From positions 124,001-188,000 of the forward strand of contig JAANDG010000008.1 in assembly GCA_036852015.1 (NCBI GenBank): a DNA stretch of 64,000 bases, in the 5' to 3' direction. A program made the translations under genes and the position numbers. Of the stretch, positions 55,487 to 64,000 are shown in pieces (the stretch's first letter is position 1; the number at the start of each line of letters is the position of its first letter). A model generated the notes under the pieces. It had not been told where the DNA came from. It worked only from the letters and a program-made list of their open reading frames with translations, and did not search any database. This DNA is from Pelodera strongyloides (Eukaryota; Nematoda; Chromadorea; Rhabditida; Rhabditidae).

Positions 55487-58400
55487 TCACATTTGCATTG
55501 CTCCTCCAAGAGTTTCCTCAAACATGCGGTTTAGCTCGTCCACAATTGGCTCTAGGCGGTCGCGAATCTGGAAAACCTACTTTCTGGCTTTCATGATACC
55601 ATAATTCTATCCAGTTCTAAATAAAGCGGAATTGACATGTATTATGCTGTTTTAGAAGTTCTTTATGCTAATTTCAAATTGTTTTGTGAATCGGAAACGC
55701 ACGAATTACATAAAATATATGGGGTGCCGTCAAGCTGACCAAGCATACACTTCACAAACTAAAAAAGCACCATCCGGCTTTCAAAGTGAAGGCTCTCATC
55801 GAATCTCTTTCATTTGTGTCAACTTGTAGACTGTTAAACTAGTAGCAATGAATGTTATGGAGCCAGTAAAAGCGCTCATAATAACAGCCGATAGTGAACT
55901 TGACATCTACAATAATTAACATCTGTATATAAATACACTTACTTAAAGGGAGAGGCCCACGAGAAAAAACATTTCCTCAATTTACTTGCACAGAATGTCC
56001 GGAATTTCAGAAATATTACTGTGAAAACCGCATTTCTTTACACCTAGAACTCACAGAGTTATTCCCCGGCAAACAGTTCGGCCAAGTACCGTAGTCAGAA
56101 ACGTTTTTACGGTTTACGTCAATCAATTAGCATTCTTTCTCTTCATAATAATGGTTAAACGAATGAAGAATATTCGTACGGTTATAACAAGGCATTTCTA
56201 ATACTATAATGCACTAAATGCGCAAAAATTGATTCTGACTACGGTACCTGGCCGAACTGTTTGCCGGGGAATATCTCTGTGAGTTCTGGGTGCAAAGAAA
56301 TGTGGTTTTCACAGTAACATTTCTGAAATTCCGGACATTCTGTGCAAGTAAATTGAGGAGAACTTTTTTCTCGTGGGAATCTCCCTTTAAAGCCGTAGTG
56401 TGCCTACTTGGGAAATTTGCATATGATACGTAAATCCTATACATCCTATGCAAATGTGGTGCCCGTCCGGCAAGCTTCTGGCACCAAACTAACTAGGATA
56501 CATAGGGTATTTGGATCGTATGCAAATTTCCCAAATAGGTATAATACGGCTTTAAAGTGAAATACTGGCCGGTTTTTGAAACACATCGAGTACACTTGCA
56601 TTCTAAATTCGAGCAACTTAGCATAAATACGCAAGAATTCAGTTGTCCACGACGCATTTCAAAAACCGGCCGGTATTTCGCTCTAAAACGGAAAGCGGAT
56701 CTATTTTTAAATCGTTTTATCACTGACCTTTGTAATAAAGGCGCTATTGGCGTCCGCCTTGCAGAACATGTACACGTAGACGGCAGCCATGTTGAGGACA
56801 ATAATCTGATGGCTAGCAAAGTAGAGACAGGAATGCCGGTATTCTCCTGCAAACGGAATATACTATTATTATTATTATTTTCAAGATATACCACCCTTAT
56901 TATGAGACAAACCCCAAACTAAAAGACTGAGCTTCATAAAGAACACTTAAAACGGTATAACAGCCGGTGTTCGAAACGTATGTTGGATGTCGTATTCGAA
57001 TGTAGTGTATATAAATAACTGCGCGATTACACCAGCTTTCACACAAAATATGGGAATGAGCATACGGATAAGTTTCAAGAGACCGCACTTTCGTTGGAAT
57101 TTTAGAAATATAGATTAGTATACGAGTGTGGTGTACAACGCGAAACTTTGGCCGGTGCGCGGCCTACAAAACGTGGGTGGGCCCACCCACCCATTTCGGG
57201 CGGAGTGTAGACCAGGTGCCGGCGTGAGGTGCGCCTGGAGTGGGCGAGGTGTAGGCGGCCCGCTCTTTTCGGGCCCAGTGTAGGCCGCGCACGGCCAAGT
57301 TTCCTCAGCGTAGGGAGAAGACTAACCGCTCTTCATCTTGCCGATTTGATCCACTGTAGCTTGGTGGGACATAATCACGGCAGTTCGCATACGGTGGTCC
57401 TCCCCTTAATTAATCGCAATTAAAGCGAAATACCGGCCGGTTTTTGAAACGGGGACAACTGAATTCTTACATATTTATGCTGATTCCGTTGCTTTGTAAA
57501 CTTTTTAACAAATCATTTCTTACGGGAGAGGTTCCAAGGGAATGGCGTCATGCTTTCGTCTCCCCATTATCAAAAAAAACCACCCAAGACGTCAATCTTA
57601 AATTACCGCCCGATTTCTCTCACATCATCATTTTGTAAGCTCTTTGAGTTAGTTGTAAAATCTAGGCTTACTTGTCACATGCAATTGAATGGTTTCTTGT
57701 CTTTAAATCAATATGGTTTCCTTAAGGGTCGTAGTACAACTTCACAACTTCTGTTATGTTTACATGAATGGTTGTCTGCGAAAGAATCTCATGAACAAGT
57801 AGAGTGTGTTTACATTGATTTTGCTAAGGCTTTTGACGTTGTAAATCATCGCTACCTGTTGCACAAGCTTAGAAATTACGGTGTCTCTGAACTCACGTGC
57901 AAATGGATTTGTTCTTATTTGTCTAATCGTACATTCCAGGTTCGGTATCGTAGTACTTTATCTGATGTTTATTCTTGTCATAGTGGCGTTCCGCAAGGTA
58001 GCGTTTTAGGACCTTTACTTTTCTTAATTTATATTAATGACATTGACGAATGTTCTCTCGGTGATAGTTCAATTGTTATGTATGCAGACGATGTGAAAAT
58101 TTCTTGTGTTATGTTGAAGTCAGAACCTTCGTGCCTTCAATAATTTCAAATCTGAGCTTGTCAACATCGCTAACTGGGCAACGAAATGGAAGATGACTAT
58201 TTCTGAATCCAAATGTCAGCGACTAGCTACCGGTAGTTCTATGGACTTTCCTCTCCGTTTAAACAATGTGCCCATCCCAAAAGTTTCTGATTGTGTACGT
58301 GATCTCGAGCCTTTTTTCTCCCGATCTCATCTTTAAACTCCATATTAAACGTATAGTCTCAAATGCATCTCAAGTTTGTAATCTGTCTTGCGTACTTTTG

Positions 58401-59452
58401 TCCATCCAAGTATTGATGTTTACCGTAAATCGTATATTTCGTTTTGTAGGCCTTTGTTAGAGTATGCTACCATTGTTTGGTCTCCTTATATCAAGGCTGA
58501 AATTGATCTATTAGAAAAGGTTCAACGTCGTTTTACTAAACGTGCTTTGAGAAAGGTAGATTATGATATGTACACTGATTTACCCTATTCCGAACGCCTT
58601 GAATTTTTTGGTCTCACTTCTCTTCAACACCGCCGTATTATGATTGATCTCGTTGAGTGTTTTAAAATTGTTCGAGGTTTTCATTCACATCCAATGTTAT
58701 ACGGTATGTTCACAATGAATGGCAGGTCACGCAGAAATGGTAACTCCTTTGCGCTTCTTCAAGAGTCTATTCGGTCTAATAAGTCCTTATACTTTTTTAA
58801 GCTTAGGGTTACTCGTTTGTGGAACTTGTTGCCTGACGAATTGGTAAAATTGAGCACTGTTGATGCCTTTAAAGAGCGGATAGGTAAAATGGACCTGGTA
58901 GATTTGTATGAGAGGTCTATTAGAAACATTCGTTCATCGTAATTTCTGTTCGTTTTTGTTGTTGTTGTGTATTTGTGTTAAGTTTATGGTTGAGTTGTTG
59001 TTTTGCTGTTTTTGTTGTTATTCTCCTTTTCTTTGTTTCTTTTTTTCTCGACCCGCTTTGTTGTTGCCTTTTTTAACGCAATAAAGTATTTATATATATA
59101 TATATATTTTGCTCGAACTTAGCTCGATTTTTTATTCTAATTTACGTTCATTTGCATATGCTGCATAAGAAATAAGAATGCTGGTGCACTCGATGTGTTT
59201 CAAAAACCGGCCGGTATTTCGCTTTAAGCATGGCAATAACTCGGAGTACATGACAAATAGACGAATAAGACCACGGTCTCCCGCACCCTCATGCTACTTA
59301 TAAGAAGCATATAACAACATTAAAAAACAAAATATACAAATAGTAAGGATACCTGTTCCCAAAAGAGGAACTCCCTCACGATCAGTAATCCAAATATGTT
59401 CGATTCCGGGAACACTGGTGGCGATATCACGAAGAGTAGCTCTCAGATGCAT
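55487..59452 (-). CDS. lamtor3: LAMTOR3 (Ragulator subunit MP1), 125 aa, 4 exons
   Basis: Exons on the minus strand: 59452-59353, 57404-57327, 56846-56728, 55567-55487; 378 nt in frame. LAMTOR3 is a roadblock-fold subunit of the Ragulator complex that anchors Rag GTPases and MEK1/ERK signalling on lysosomes. The sequence shows the family start, a helix then IEHIWITDREGVPLLG (human counterpart has SDRDGVP), SHQATVDQIGKMKSG before the central strand, a hydrophobic sheet in exon 3 (QIIVLNMAAVYVYMFCKA, then DANSAFI), and a last helix IRDRLEPIVDELN. Length (125) matches the human protein (124). The ATG lies 3 nt after a tttcag acceptor at 59455/59456 preceded by a long T run, which fits spliced-leader addition. 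The exon 2 acceptor (ttaag, 57405) is weak and sits 15 nt from a MITE. Intron 1 carries a MITE split by a LINE; intron 3 carries a chain of TTAA elements and a copy of a chemoreceptor exon. Confidence 0.93.
55810..55942 (-). pseudogene. Copy of chemoreceptor exon 5 in LAMTOR3 intron 3
   Basis: About 135 bp almost identical (2-3 changes seen) to 40350-40486, covering chemoreceptor exon 5 with its splice sites. It is isolated from any other receptor exon, so it is a displaced copy. Both copies are followed directly by a TTAA foldback (family E there, family F here). Confidence 0.8.
55943..56390. mobile_element. Family F foldback element, copy 2, in LAMTOR3 intron 3
   Basis: TTAAAGGGAGAGGCCCACGA at left and the inverse at right; the same internal arms as copy 1. 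The right TTAA is shared with a family C element. Confidence 0.8.
56387..56555. mobile_element. Family C foldback element in LAMTOR3 intron 3
   Basis: Shares the TTTGCATATGATACG and GGATACATAGGGT arms of the family; its terminal TTAA sequences are shared with the elements on both sides. Confidence 0.8.
56552..56686. mobile_element. Family A MITE, copy 13 (shortened), in LAMTOR3 intron 3
   Basis: The element shares its left TTAA with a family C element; about 45 bp of the centre are lost. Confidence 0.78.
56947..57105. mobile_element. Family B MITE in LAMTOR3 intron 2
   Basis: Left end TTAAAACGGTATAACAGCCG; the right end is degraded and its boundary approximate. Confidence 0.55.
57140..57306. 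repeat. GC-rich foldback in LAMTOR3 intron 2
   Basis: AAACTTTGGCCGGTGCGCGG at left pairs with CCGCGCACGGCCAAGTTT at right; the centre has GGGTGGGCCCACCC and two TCGGGC motifs. It adjoins LAMTOR3 exon 2 on the downstream side of its donor (57326). Confidence 0.6.
57420..59227. mobile_element. Family A MITE split by the LINE (copy 14)
   Basis: The left half, 57420-57482, begins TTAAAGCGAAATACCGGCCG; the right half, 59109-59227, ends with its inverse and TTAA. The halves join into one normal copy once the LINE is removed. The outer left end is 15 bp from the LAMTOR3 exon 2 acceptor. Confidence 0.85.
57483..59108 (+). mobile_element. 5'-truncated dead LINE (Jockey/CR1-like reverse transcriptase)
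   Basis: Reverse transcriptase motifs are visible in 57550-58143: YRPISLTS, YIDFAKAFDVVNH (motif A), GVPQGSVLGPLLFLIYIND (motif B) and MYADDVK (motif C). The post-RT region of this clade follows in 58388-58942 (RPLLEYATIVWSPYI, then KVQRRFTKR). Frames change near 57580 (at an A run), near 58140 and again before 58390, so no intact protein remains. The endonuclease is absent. The 3' end has AATAAAG followed by a TA repeat (59090-59108). It lies in a family A MITE inside LAMTOR3 intron 1, in opposite orientation to the gene. Confidence 0.9.
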
Positions 59453-59455
59453 TTT

Positions 59456-59471
59456 CTGAAAAAAAAAAAAA
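59456..59471 (-). promoter_or_regulatory. Candidate spliced-leader acceptor of LAMTOR3
   Basis: Minus strand: a run of T followed by cag, directly before AAAATG. The 3 nt leader after the acceptor is typical of nematode trans-splicing and too short for an ordinary 5'UTR. Confidence 0.5.
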
Positions 59472-59963
59472 ATAGAAACCACCGTGGAAAATTCAATTTC
59501 TATGGTCGACCATGCGTTGCAACGAATTCACTCCCTCACATCAACAATCCGTAATTAAGTTAACAAAGAATATATTAAAGAATGAAAAGAATTCATACAC
59601 AGAATAAAAAAGCAAATAAGGGACCGGCGCGCCGGGCCACCCACCGATCACGCGTGCATGCACGAGATCCAAAAAAACAGCTACAGTAATTGCTCTGCAT
59701 AGTGATGTACAGTATGAACTAGTGCAGTATATCTCACGAGTTTAGTGTTCTTTTGTTAGATGGTTTCTACGTTTCTAGTTCTACTTACAAGTTCTTTTCT
59801 ATGGATTATTTACTGCTACAAGATAGCTAAACTAGTGGAGAAATCGCAAAAAAAAATTAACATTTCAGAAACACATAATACCAATTCTCGAAACCCACGC
59901 GCCCTTGTAAAGAACGAACTTATGATCTAGCTTTTTTCTTGTTATCCTTAACTTATACTCATA

Positions 59964-60197
59964 CCAGTCGGCTCACGCCGCCTGAGGCGACTTACATGGA
60001 AATATGATTGGTTTAGCACGGGCATACTTATATAAAAAGCTTCAAACGTATCATAAGAAATTCACATAATAGGAAACAATTGCATATGCATAGATATTGA
60101 GCTGCGAAACTCTTTTTATACCCGAACAGGAAATTTGCATTTCGTAACGCACATCGGTATGCAAATTAGGCTACAGTTACTCTTTTATATAATAAGA
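59964..60197 (-). mobile_element. Helitron-like element, copy 3
   Basis: On the minus strand it starts TCTTATTATATAAAAGAG and ends CCGACTGG; 234 bp. Confidence 0.6.
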
Positions 60198-60214
60198 TCT
60201 TTTATATAATAAGA

Positions 60215-60615
60215 CCAGCCGTTCGAAGAGCCCTACGGGCTCTTCTCCGACTGGAGGAATCGGCCTTCGGCCGATTGTTACCTTATTTAAAAGAATTTCT
60301 TCAAACGTAAAAAAAGATGTTCATTTACGTTTATGCGGAAACGTATAATATAGTTGTGGACTTCATGCAAATTTGCAAATTTGCTATTGCTATTGCTCCT
60401 ATCTCCTATAAGATTCTCCTTCCGTAAGCTAGCATAGCTCAACCGGTAGAGTGTTGGACTGTGAATCGAGAGGTTGTGCGCTGCTGTGGGTTCGAATCTC
60501 GCCAGCCACAAATATTTTGTATGCTCTTTCGATCGAAGAATTTTCTTTATGAAGGGATTTCGTTGTGCACATAAAAACAAACCCGTGACAAACTCTTCTC
60601 CTTTATATAATAAGA
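60215..60615 (-). mobile_element. Helitron-like element, copy 4, carrying a tRNA-like module
   Basis: Shares the TCTTATTATATAAAG-type 5' end and a CTGG 3' end but has a different 3' hairpin (GAAGAGCCCGTAGGGCTCTT). A second palindrome GAATCGGCCTTCGGCCGATT lies at 60256-60277. A tRNA-like sequence is at 60427-60508. Confidence 0.5.
60427..60508 (+). other. tRNA-like sequence, probably SINE-derived, not a functional tRNA
   Basis: A box TAGCTCAACCGGTAGAG and B box GGTTCGAATCT are present. The D stem GCTC/GAGT and T stem GTGGG/CTCGC pair, and the anticodon position would be GTG. The acceptor strands do not pair and the variable region is about 15 nt, so a working tRNA is unlikely. Confidence 0.55.
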
Positions 60616-60627
60616 TATATAATATTA

Positions 60628-60853
60628 CCAGTCGGCTCACGCCGCCTGAGGCGACTTACATGGAAATATGATTGGTTTAGCACGGGCATACTTATATAAA
60701 AAGCTTCAAACGTATCATAAGAAATTCACATAATAGGAAACAATTGCATATGCATAGATATTGAGCTGCGAAACTCTTTTTATACCCGAACAGGAAATTT
60801 GCATTTCGTAACGCACATCGGTATGCAAATTAGGCTACAGTTACTCTTTTATA
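60628..60853 (-). mobile_element. Helitron-like element, copy 5
   Basis: Nearly identical to copy 3 over its whole length; the 5' end is cut short at the junction with copy 6. Confidence 0.6.
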
Positions 60854-61083
60854 CCAGTCGACTCGCGCCGCCTGAGGCGACTTACATGGAAATATTATTG
60901 GTTTAGCATGGGCATACTTATATACAAAGCTTCAAACGTATCATAAGAAATTCACATAATAGGAAACAATTGCATATGCATACTTAGATATTGAGCTGCG
61001 AAACTCTTTTTATACCCGAACACGAAATTTGCATTTCGTAACGCACATCGGAATGCAAATTAGGCTACAGTTACTCTTTTATA
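60854..61083 (-). mobile_element. Helitron-like element, copy 6
   Basis: Head-to-tail with copy 5, a few substitutions; its 3' hairpin reads with ACTCGCGCC in place of GCTCACGCC. Confidence 0.58.
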
Positions 61084-61490
61084 TCTTATTATATAAAGTT
61101 GGGAGCTTTGTTTGTTTGTTTGTGCGTTTGTTTGATTGTACGTTTGTATGATGTGCGTTACGCTCAGGTTGTAGGATTGGTTCAGTAGTTCACGTTCCCG
61201 TGCACTGAGCCATCTCACTTCCCGAGCGCCCCTCTCACAAACGTCCAAAAAAGGCTGCATATATGGAATATGTGTGGTGTATCGTTCGGGCGTTTCCGCG
61301 GCGCTCAAAGTACTAGGTGTAAACTACAAAGACCATGCAAATCTAGAGCAACAAAAGAAGGGACGAAGCGAGGATTTTAGCATATGATCCTTGCCCTAAT
61401 TTTTTTAACTGATTTTTAATCTACGTTTCACGTATGCATAAAATAAAGTACATTTACTAGAAAGTCGCCTCGGGCGGCGTAGCCGGCTGG
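61084..61490 (+). mobile_element. Helitron-like element, copy 7, distinct body
   Basis: Starts TCTTATTATATAAAGTTGGG, has TTTGTTTGTTTG repeats and a different body, and ends with hairpin GTCGCCTCGGGCGGCG then AGCCGGCTGG followed by T. It shares only its ends with copies 3-6, as expected for one family with replaceable cargo. Confidence 0.58.
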
Positions 61491-61505
61491 TAATAAGATA
61501 ATAAG

Positions 61506-61724
61506 ATCATAAGAAATTCACATAATAGGAAACAATTGCATATGCATAGATATTGAGCTGCGAAACTCTTTTTATACCCGAACAGGAAATTTGCATTTCG
61601 TAACGCACATCGGTATGCAAATTAGGCTACAGTTACTCTTTTATATACCCGAACAGGAAATTTGCATTTCGTAACGCACATCGGTATGCAAATTAGGCTA
61701 CAGTTACTCTTTTATATAATAAGA
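61506..61724 (-). mobile_element. Helitron-like element, copy 8, with internal duplication
   Basis: Same body as copy 3 but missing the hairpin end. A segment of about 72 bp next to the 5' end (GAACAGGAAATTTGCATTTC through TACTCTTTTATA) is present twice in tandem. Confidence 0.58.
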
Positions 61725-62934
61725 TAGCTTATCTATTCAATCATTTCCACAAACTGACAGTTTTTCCTTATTTCAAATATATTCCATTTTTAATTATTCG
61801 TAATAATCCAACCAGTTCACCTAATTACCGTAACGAATCTAAAGATACAATGTAGACCATAGGGACATATATAAACGGCACATATAGAAAAAGTAATCAA
61901 ATGTATTTATTTTCAGCATTCACACGAAATCGATAAAAAGCAGAAAACCTACTAATCGAAGAGGCAACAATGTCTTACTTATTTATGGGGTTTGTAAGTA
62001 TGCGGAAAATTTACCGTATTTTGGAACACGAGACTATTTTCTAATTTTTCATGTAACATATTCAAGTTTAGTGCAAAAATACGGTAGTATTGACAGAAAC
62101 ACGTTCTTTGGCATACTTACAACTGCGCTTAGGCAACTTCATCTGCACAGCGTAGAATGTACATACAAACGCAGAATAACCATAGTTAAACCAAAAATGA
62201 TAATTCGTTAACAAAGAAACACTTCCCCGATATAATTCGTAACAATTAAAGGGCGACACAAAACGAACTATACATATTTCCAAATATACACAGAGTAGAA
62301 CAAAGAACATTATGGCAGATTAACGGAGAAACAATTTGATGTACAGTACGAAAATGTATCTCAACTTAGAACATATTCAACTTATTAGTTCTTACTTCTC
62401 ACATCTCATTTGTTAATACAAATCCACGTCCCGTAGTATCAGATTATTATACAGAGGTATGCACAGATAAAAATAAGTTAAAACGCAAAATCGGTAAGTT
62501 CAAGTTCAAATTGTTCAAATGTCCAAAATATTAGTTTAATGAACAAGTCACATATTGTGTTAAAAGTTAAAACCAAGTTAGTTAAAGCTATTTTCTACTA
62601 CAACTATCAACAAAAATAAAGATTACCAATAATACGATTCGTGAATGCTTTTGGCCGCATGCGTTGTAATTATGTATTATTCGAAGAACAAGAATTGCCA
62701 ACAGACTCAACGAAAATTTAAAAAAGAAAAAAAATCGACCAGTTTTCGGACTTCGCTGATTTCTTCGTCTTCAATCACATTTCACCAACTACCAACGCCA
62801 CCGTAGACAGTTAAGTGTCAAAAAGGTGATCCTAAACGTTCAGTTCATATTATTATATCTTTGATTTGATTTTGCTTCATTGTGATTTTCATTTGTATTG
62901 GATACGTGAGAAAAAAAAATAAAGAAAAAAAAGG
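61725..62934. other. Intergenic, nothing recognised
   Basis: AT-rich region between the Helitron-like cluster and the Pellino stop; it should include the Pellino 3'UTR. Confidence 0.5.
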
Positions 62935-63842
62935 TCAAACCTGGAAAATTAGCCTGACAAACGGTTTATCGGTGGCAAGAAGTGTCGTACAAAATGGACA
63001 CACGGGATGAAATGAGTTGGTCCCGTGAGGAAGGGGAATACGAGACCAGTATCTGAAGAGAAATTAATAATAACCATAATGATAATCAAAATAATCACTA
63101 TTTTAAAGCCATATTGCACCTACTTTTGGAAATTTGCACGCATATCCTATGTATCTTATGCAAAGTGTGTGCCCGTAGTAGGTACAATACGGCTCTAACG
63201 TTTTCCAAATGAAGTTCAACTAAACATCTGTCTGGCGTCGTAACAAACCAAGCCCTTTCGTAGTACACATAAACACACGCAGAAACATGGCACTTTGACT
63301 TTCTATACATATCACAAAATAGTCTGTTTCTCATATACATCAATTTCGATAAAGAGCTATACTCCCTGTGAAAAAAGCTATAGAAAGGACAAAGAATGAC
63401 TAAAAACCACACGGACAATATCCAAAGGAAATTAAGGCTTAGGGCGTTAAAATTAAGGCTTAAATTAAGGCTTAGGGCGTTAAAATTAAGGCTTAAATTA
63501 AGGCTTAGGGCGTTAAAATTAAGGCTTAAATTAAGGCTTAGGGCTTAGGACGCGTTCGGGATGCGCTTTGCGCTTGAAAGGTTCTCATAACGTGTTCTAA
63601 TGCTTGTTCGAGAAAGCAAAATATACAGTATGAATTAGCATGGAAAAGTAAAAATTAGCATGGTTTGCATGCTAATTCATACTGTATAAAAATCTCAAAA
63701 ACCAACCTGACTGTCTTAACTGAAGCCACATGGCCACAGGGATTGAATGCATGATCCAGACTTCCGGAATCCAGATGGAAAGCCGATTCCATACCCATTG
63801 TAAGGCCAATTACCCGTTCACTTTCCACCAAACAAACAGGAC
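62935..63842 (-). CDS. peli: Pellino E3 ubiquitin ligase, last two exons (5' part outside window)
   Basis: Exons on the minus strand: 63842-63707 and 63052-62935, joined in frame across an intron that holds a TTAA element; the stop is TGA at 62935-62937. About 84 residues of the C-terminus are present. Pellino proteins ubiquitinate IRAK/Pelle-type kinases through a C-terminal RING-like domain that follows an FHA-like domain. The visible part carries the family signature: a PVCLVESERVIGL strand, SGSLDHAFNPCGHVASVKT with its metal-binding Cys and His, then YWSRIPLPHGTNSFHPVCPF, a CPFC pair and a hydrophobic end LIFQV. These match the last part of animal Pellinos, so the stop is natural. The upstream exons with the FHA region and other RING cysteines should lie beyond 64000. 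At the upstream end, 63843-64000 is intron with a hammerhead-like motif. Confidence 0.93.
63103..63198. mobile_element. Family C element, shortened, in the Pellino intron
   Basis: TTAAAGCCATATTGCACCTA at left and GTAGGTACAATACGGCTCTAA at right; half of the palindrome is missing. Confidence 0.7.
63427..63549 (+). repeat. Minisatellite, about 34 bp unit, telomere-like
   Basis: Nearly four copies of AATTAAGGCTTAGGGCGTTA then AAATTAAGGCTTA. The TTAAGGC/TTAGGGC motifs resemble degenerate telomere repeat. Confidence 0.8.
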
Positions 63843-63942
63843 CTGCAATTAGCATGTATGATTAAATTGTTGAGATATAAGATATAATACATTATGGGAA
63901 AAAGGAGAAGATACAGATAGTCAGGGTAGATCTATCATTCCG

Positions 63943-63982
63943 CCCTGATGATGTCGTAATTCGTAATGACGAAACGTTGGCA
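63943..63982 (+). ncRNA. Hammerhead-ribozyme-like core, candidate
   Basis: CTGATGA, then a hairpin with GTC/GAC closing a loop, then GAAACGTTGG. Same layout as the motif at 24304. It lies in an intron of the Pellino gene on the opposite strand, near the window edge. Confidence 0.35.
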
Positions 63983-64000
63983 GTAAAAACAATTTTACAT

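Noticed and set aside
57229..57423. 64 aa frame near LAMTOR3 exon 2
   Set aside because: Opposite strand of the GC-rich foldback and of a real exon.
60427..60508. Functional tRNA-His
   Set aside because: Acceptor strands do not pair and the variable region is too long.
60287..60640. 117 aa frame with a WLARFEPTAAHNLSIHSPTL stretch
   Set aside because: This is the reverse translation of the tRNA-like module, a common false protein.

Overview
The window is nuclear DNA of a nematode, most likely a rhabditid (Caenorhabditis or a close relative). Four things point there: a small MSP-domain sperm protein of the nematode SSP class P type, a seven-transmembrane chemoreceptor of the nematode Srv/Srg type, interstitial TTAGGC repeats (the nematode telomere unit), and tttcag-type splice acceptors, several of them 15-31 nt before a start codon as expected for spliced-leader trans-splicing. 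Genes are split into many short exons and most of the sequence is repeat.

Layout. 1-9.6 kb: gene-free, with scattered MITEs and microsatellites. 9.8-13.2 kb (-): a four-exon gene for a small single-pass, probably mitochondrial protein. 14.1-14.8 kb (+): SSP/MSP sperm protein. 15-17 kb: CA microsatellite and minisatellite. 18.0-20.6 kb (-): five-exon ChaC-type gamma-glutamylcyclotransferase. 20.6-26.8 kb: gene-free, palindromic MITEs and a telomere-like block. 27.2-34.2 kb: a 2.2-2.3 kb segment repeated about three and a half times, each unit with an acidic exon-like segment, a tRNA-like module and two foldback elements. 35.2-38.2 kb: about 19 tandem copies of a 158 bp unit, each with pol III A and B boxes, followed by a separate tRNA-derived SINE. 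39.1-42.9 kb (-): seven-exon chemoreceptor. 45.8-54.9 kb (-): fifteen-exon STARD7-like START-domain gene, one intron of which holds a young, internally deleted Gypsy LTR element. 55.5-59.5 kb (-): four-exon LAMTOR3 gene whose first intron holds a MITE split by a dead LINE. 60.0-61.7 kb: cluster of Helitron-like elements. 62.9-63.8 kb (-): last two exons of a Pellino E3 ligase gene running off the right edge.

The host genes are unrelated in function: redox (ChaC), mTORC1 signalling (LAMTOR3), phospholipid transfer (STARD7), ubiquitin signalling (Pellino), chemosensation (Srv) and sperm (SSP). LAMTOR3 and STARD7 are in the same orientation 586 bp apart and could be co-transcribed. The dominant theme is mobile DNA: at least six families of short elements flanked by TTAA or a near match, a TAA-flanked family, Helitron-like elements, one LTR element, one LINE and several tRNA-derived repeats, often nested or abutting one another. 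Exon models were built by hand from splice consensus, reading frame and protein similarity recalled from family knowledge; no database search was run.
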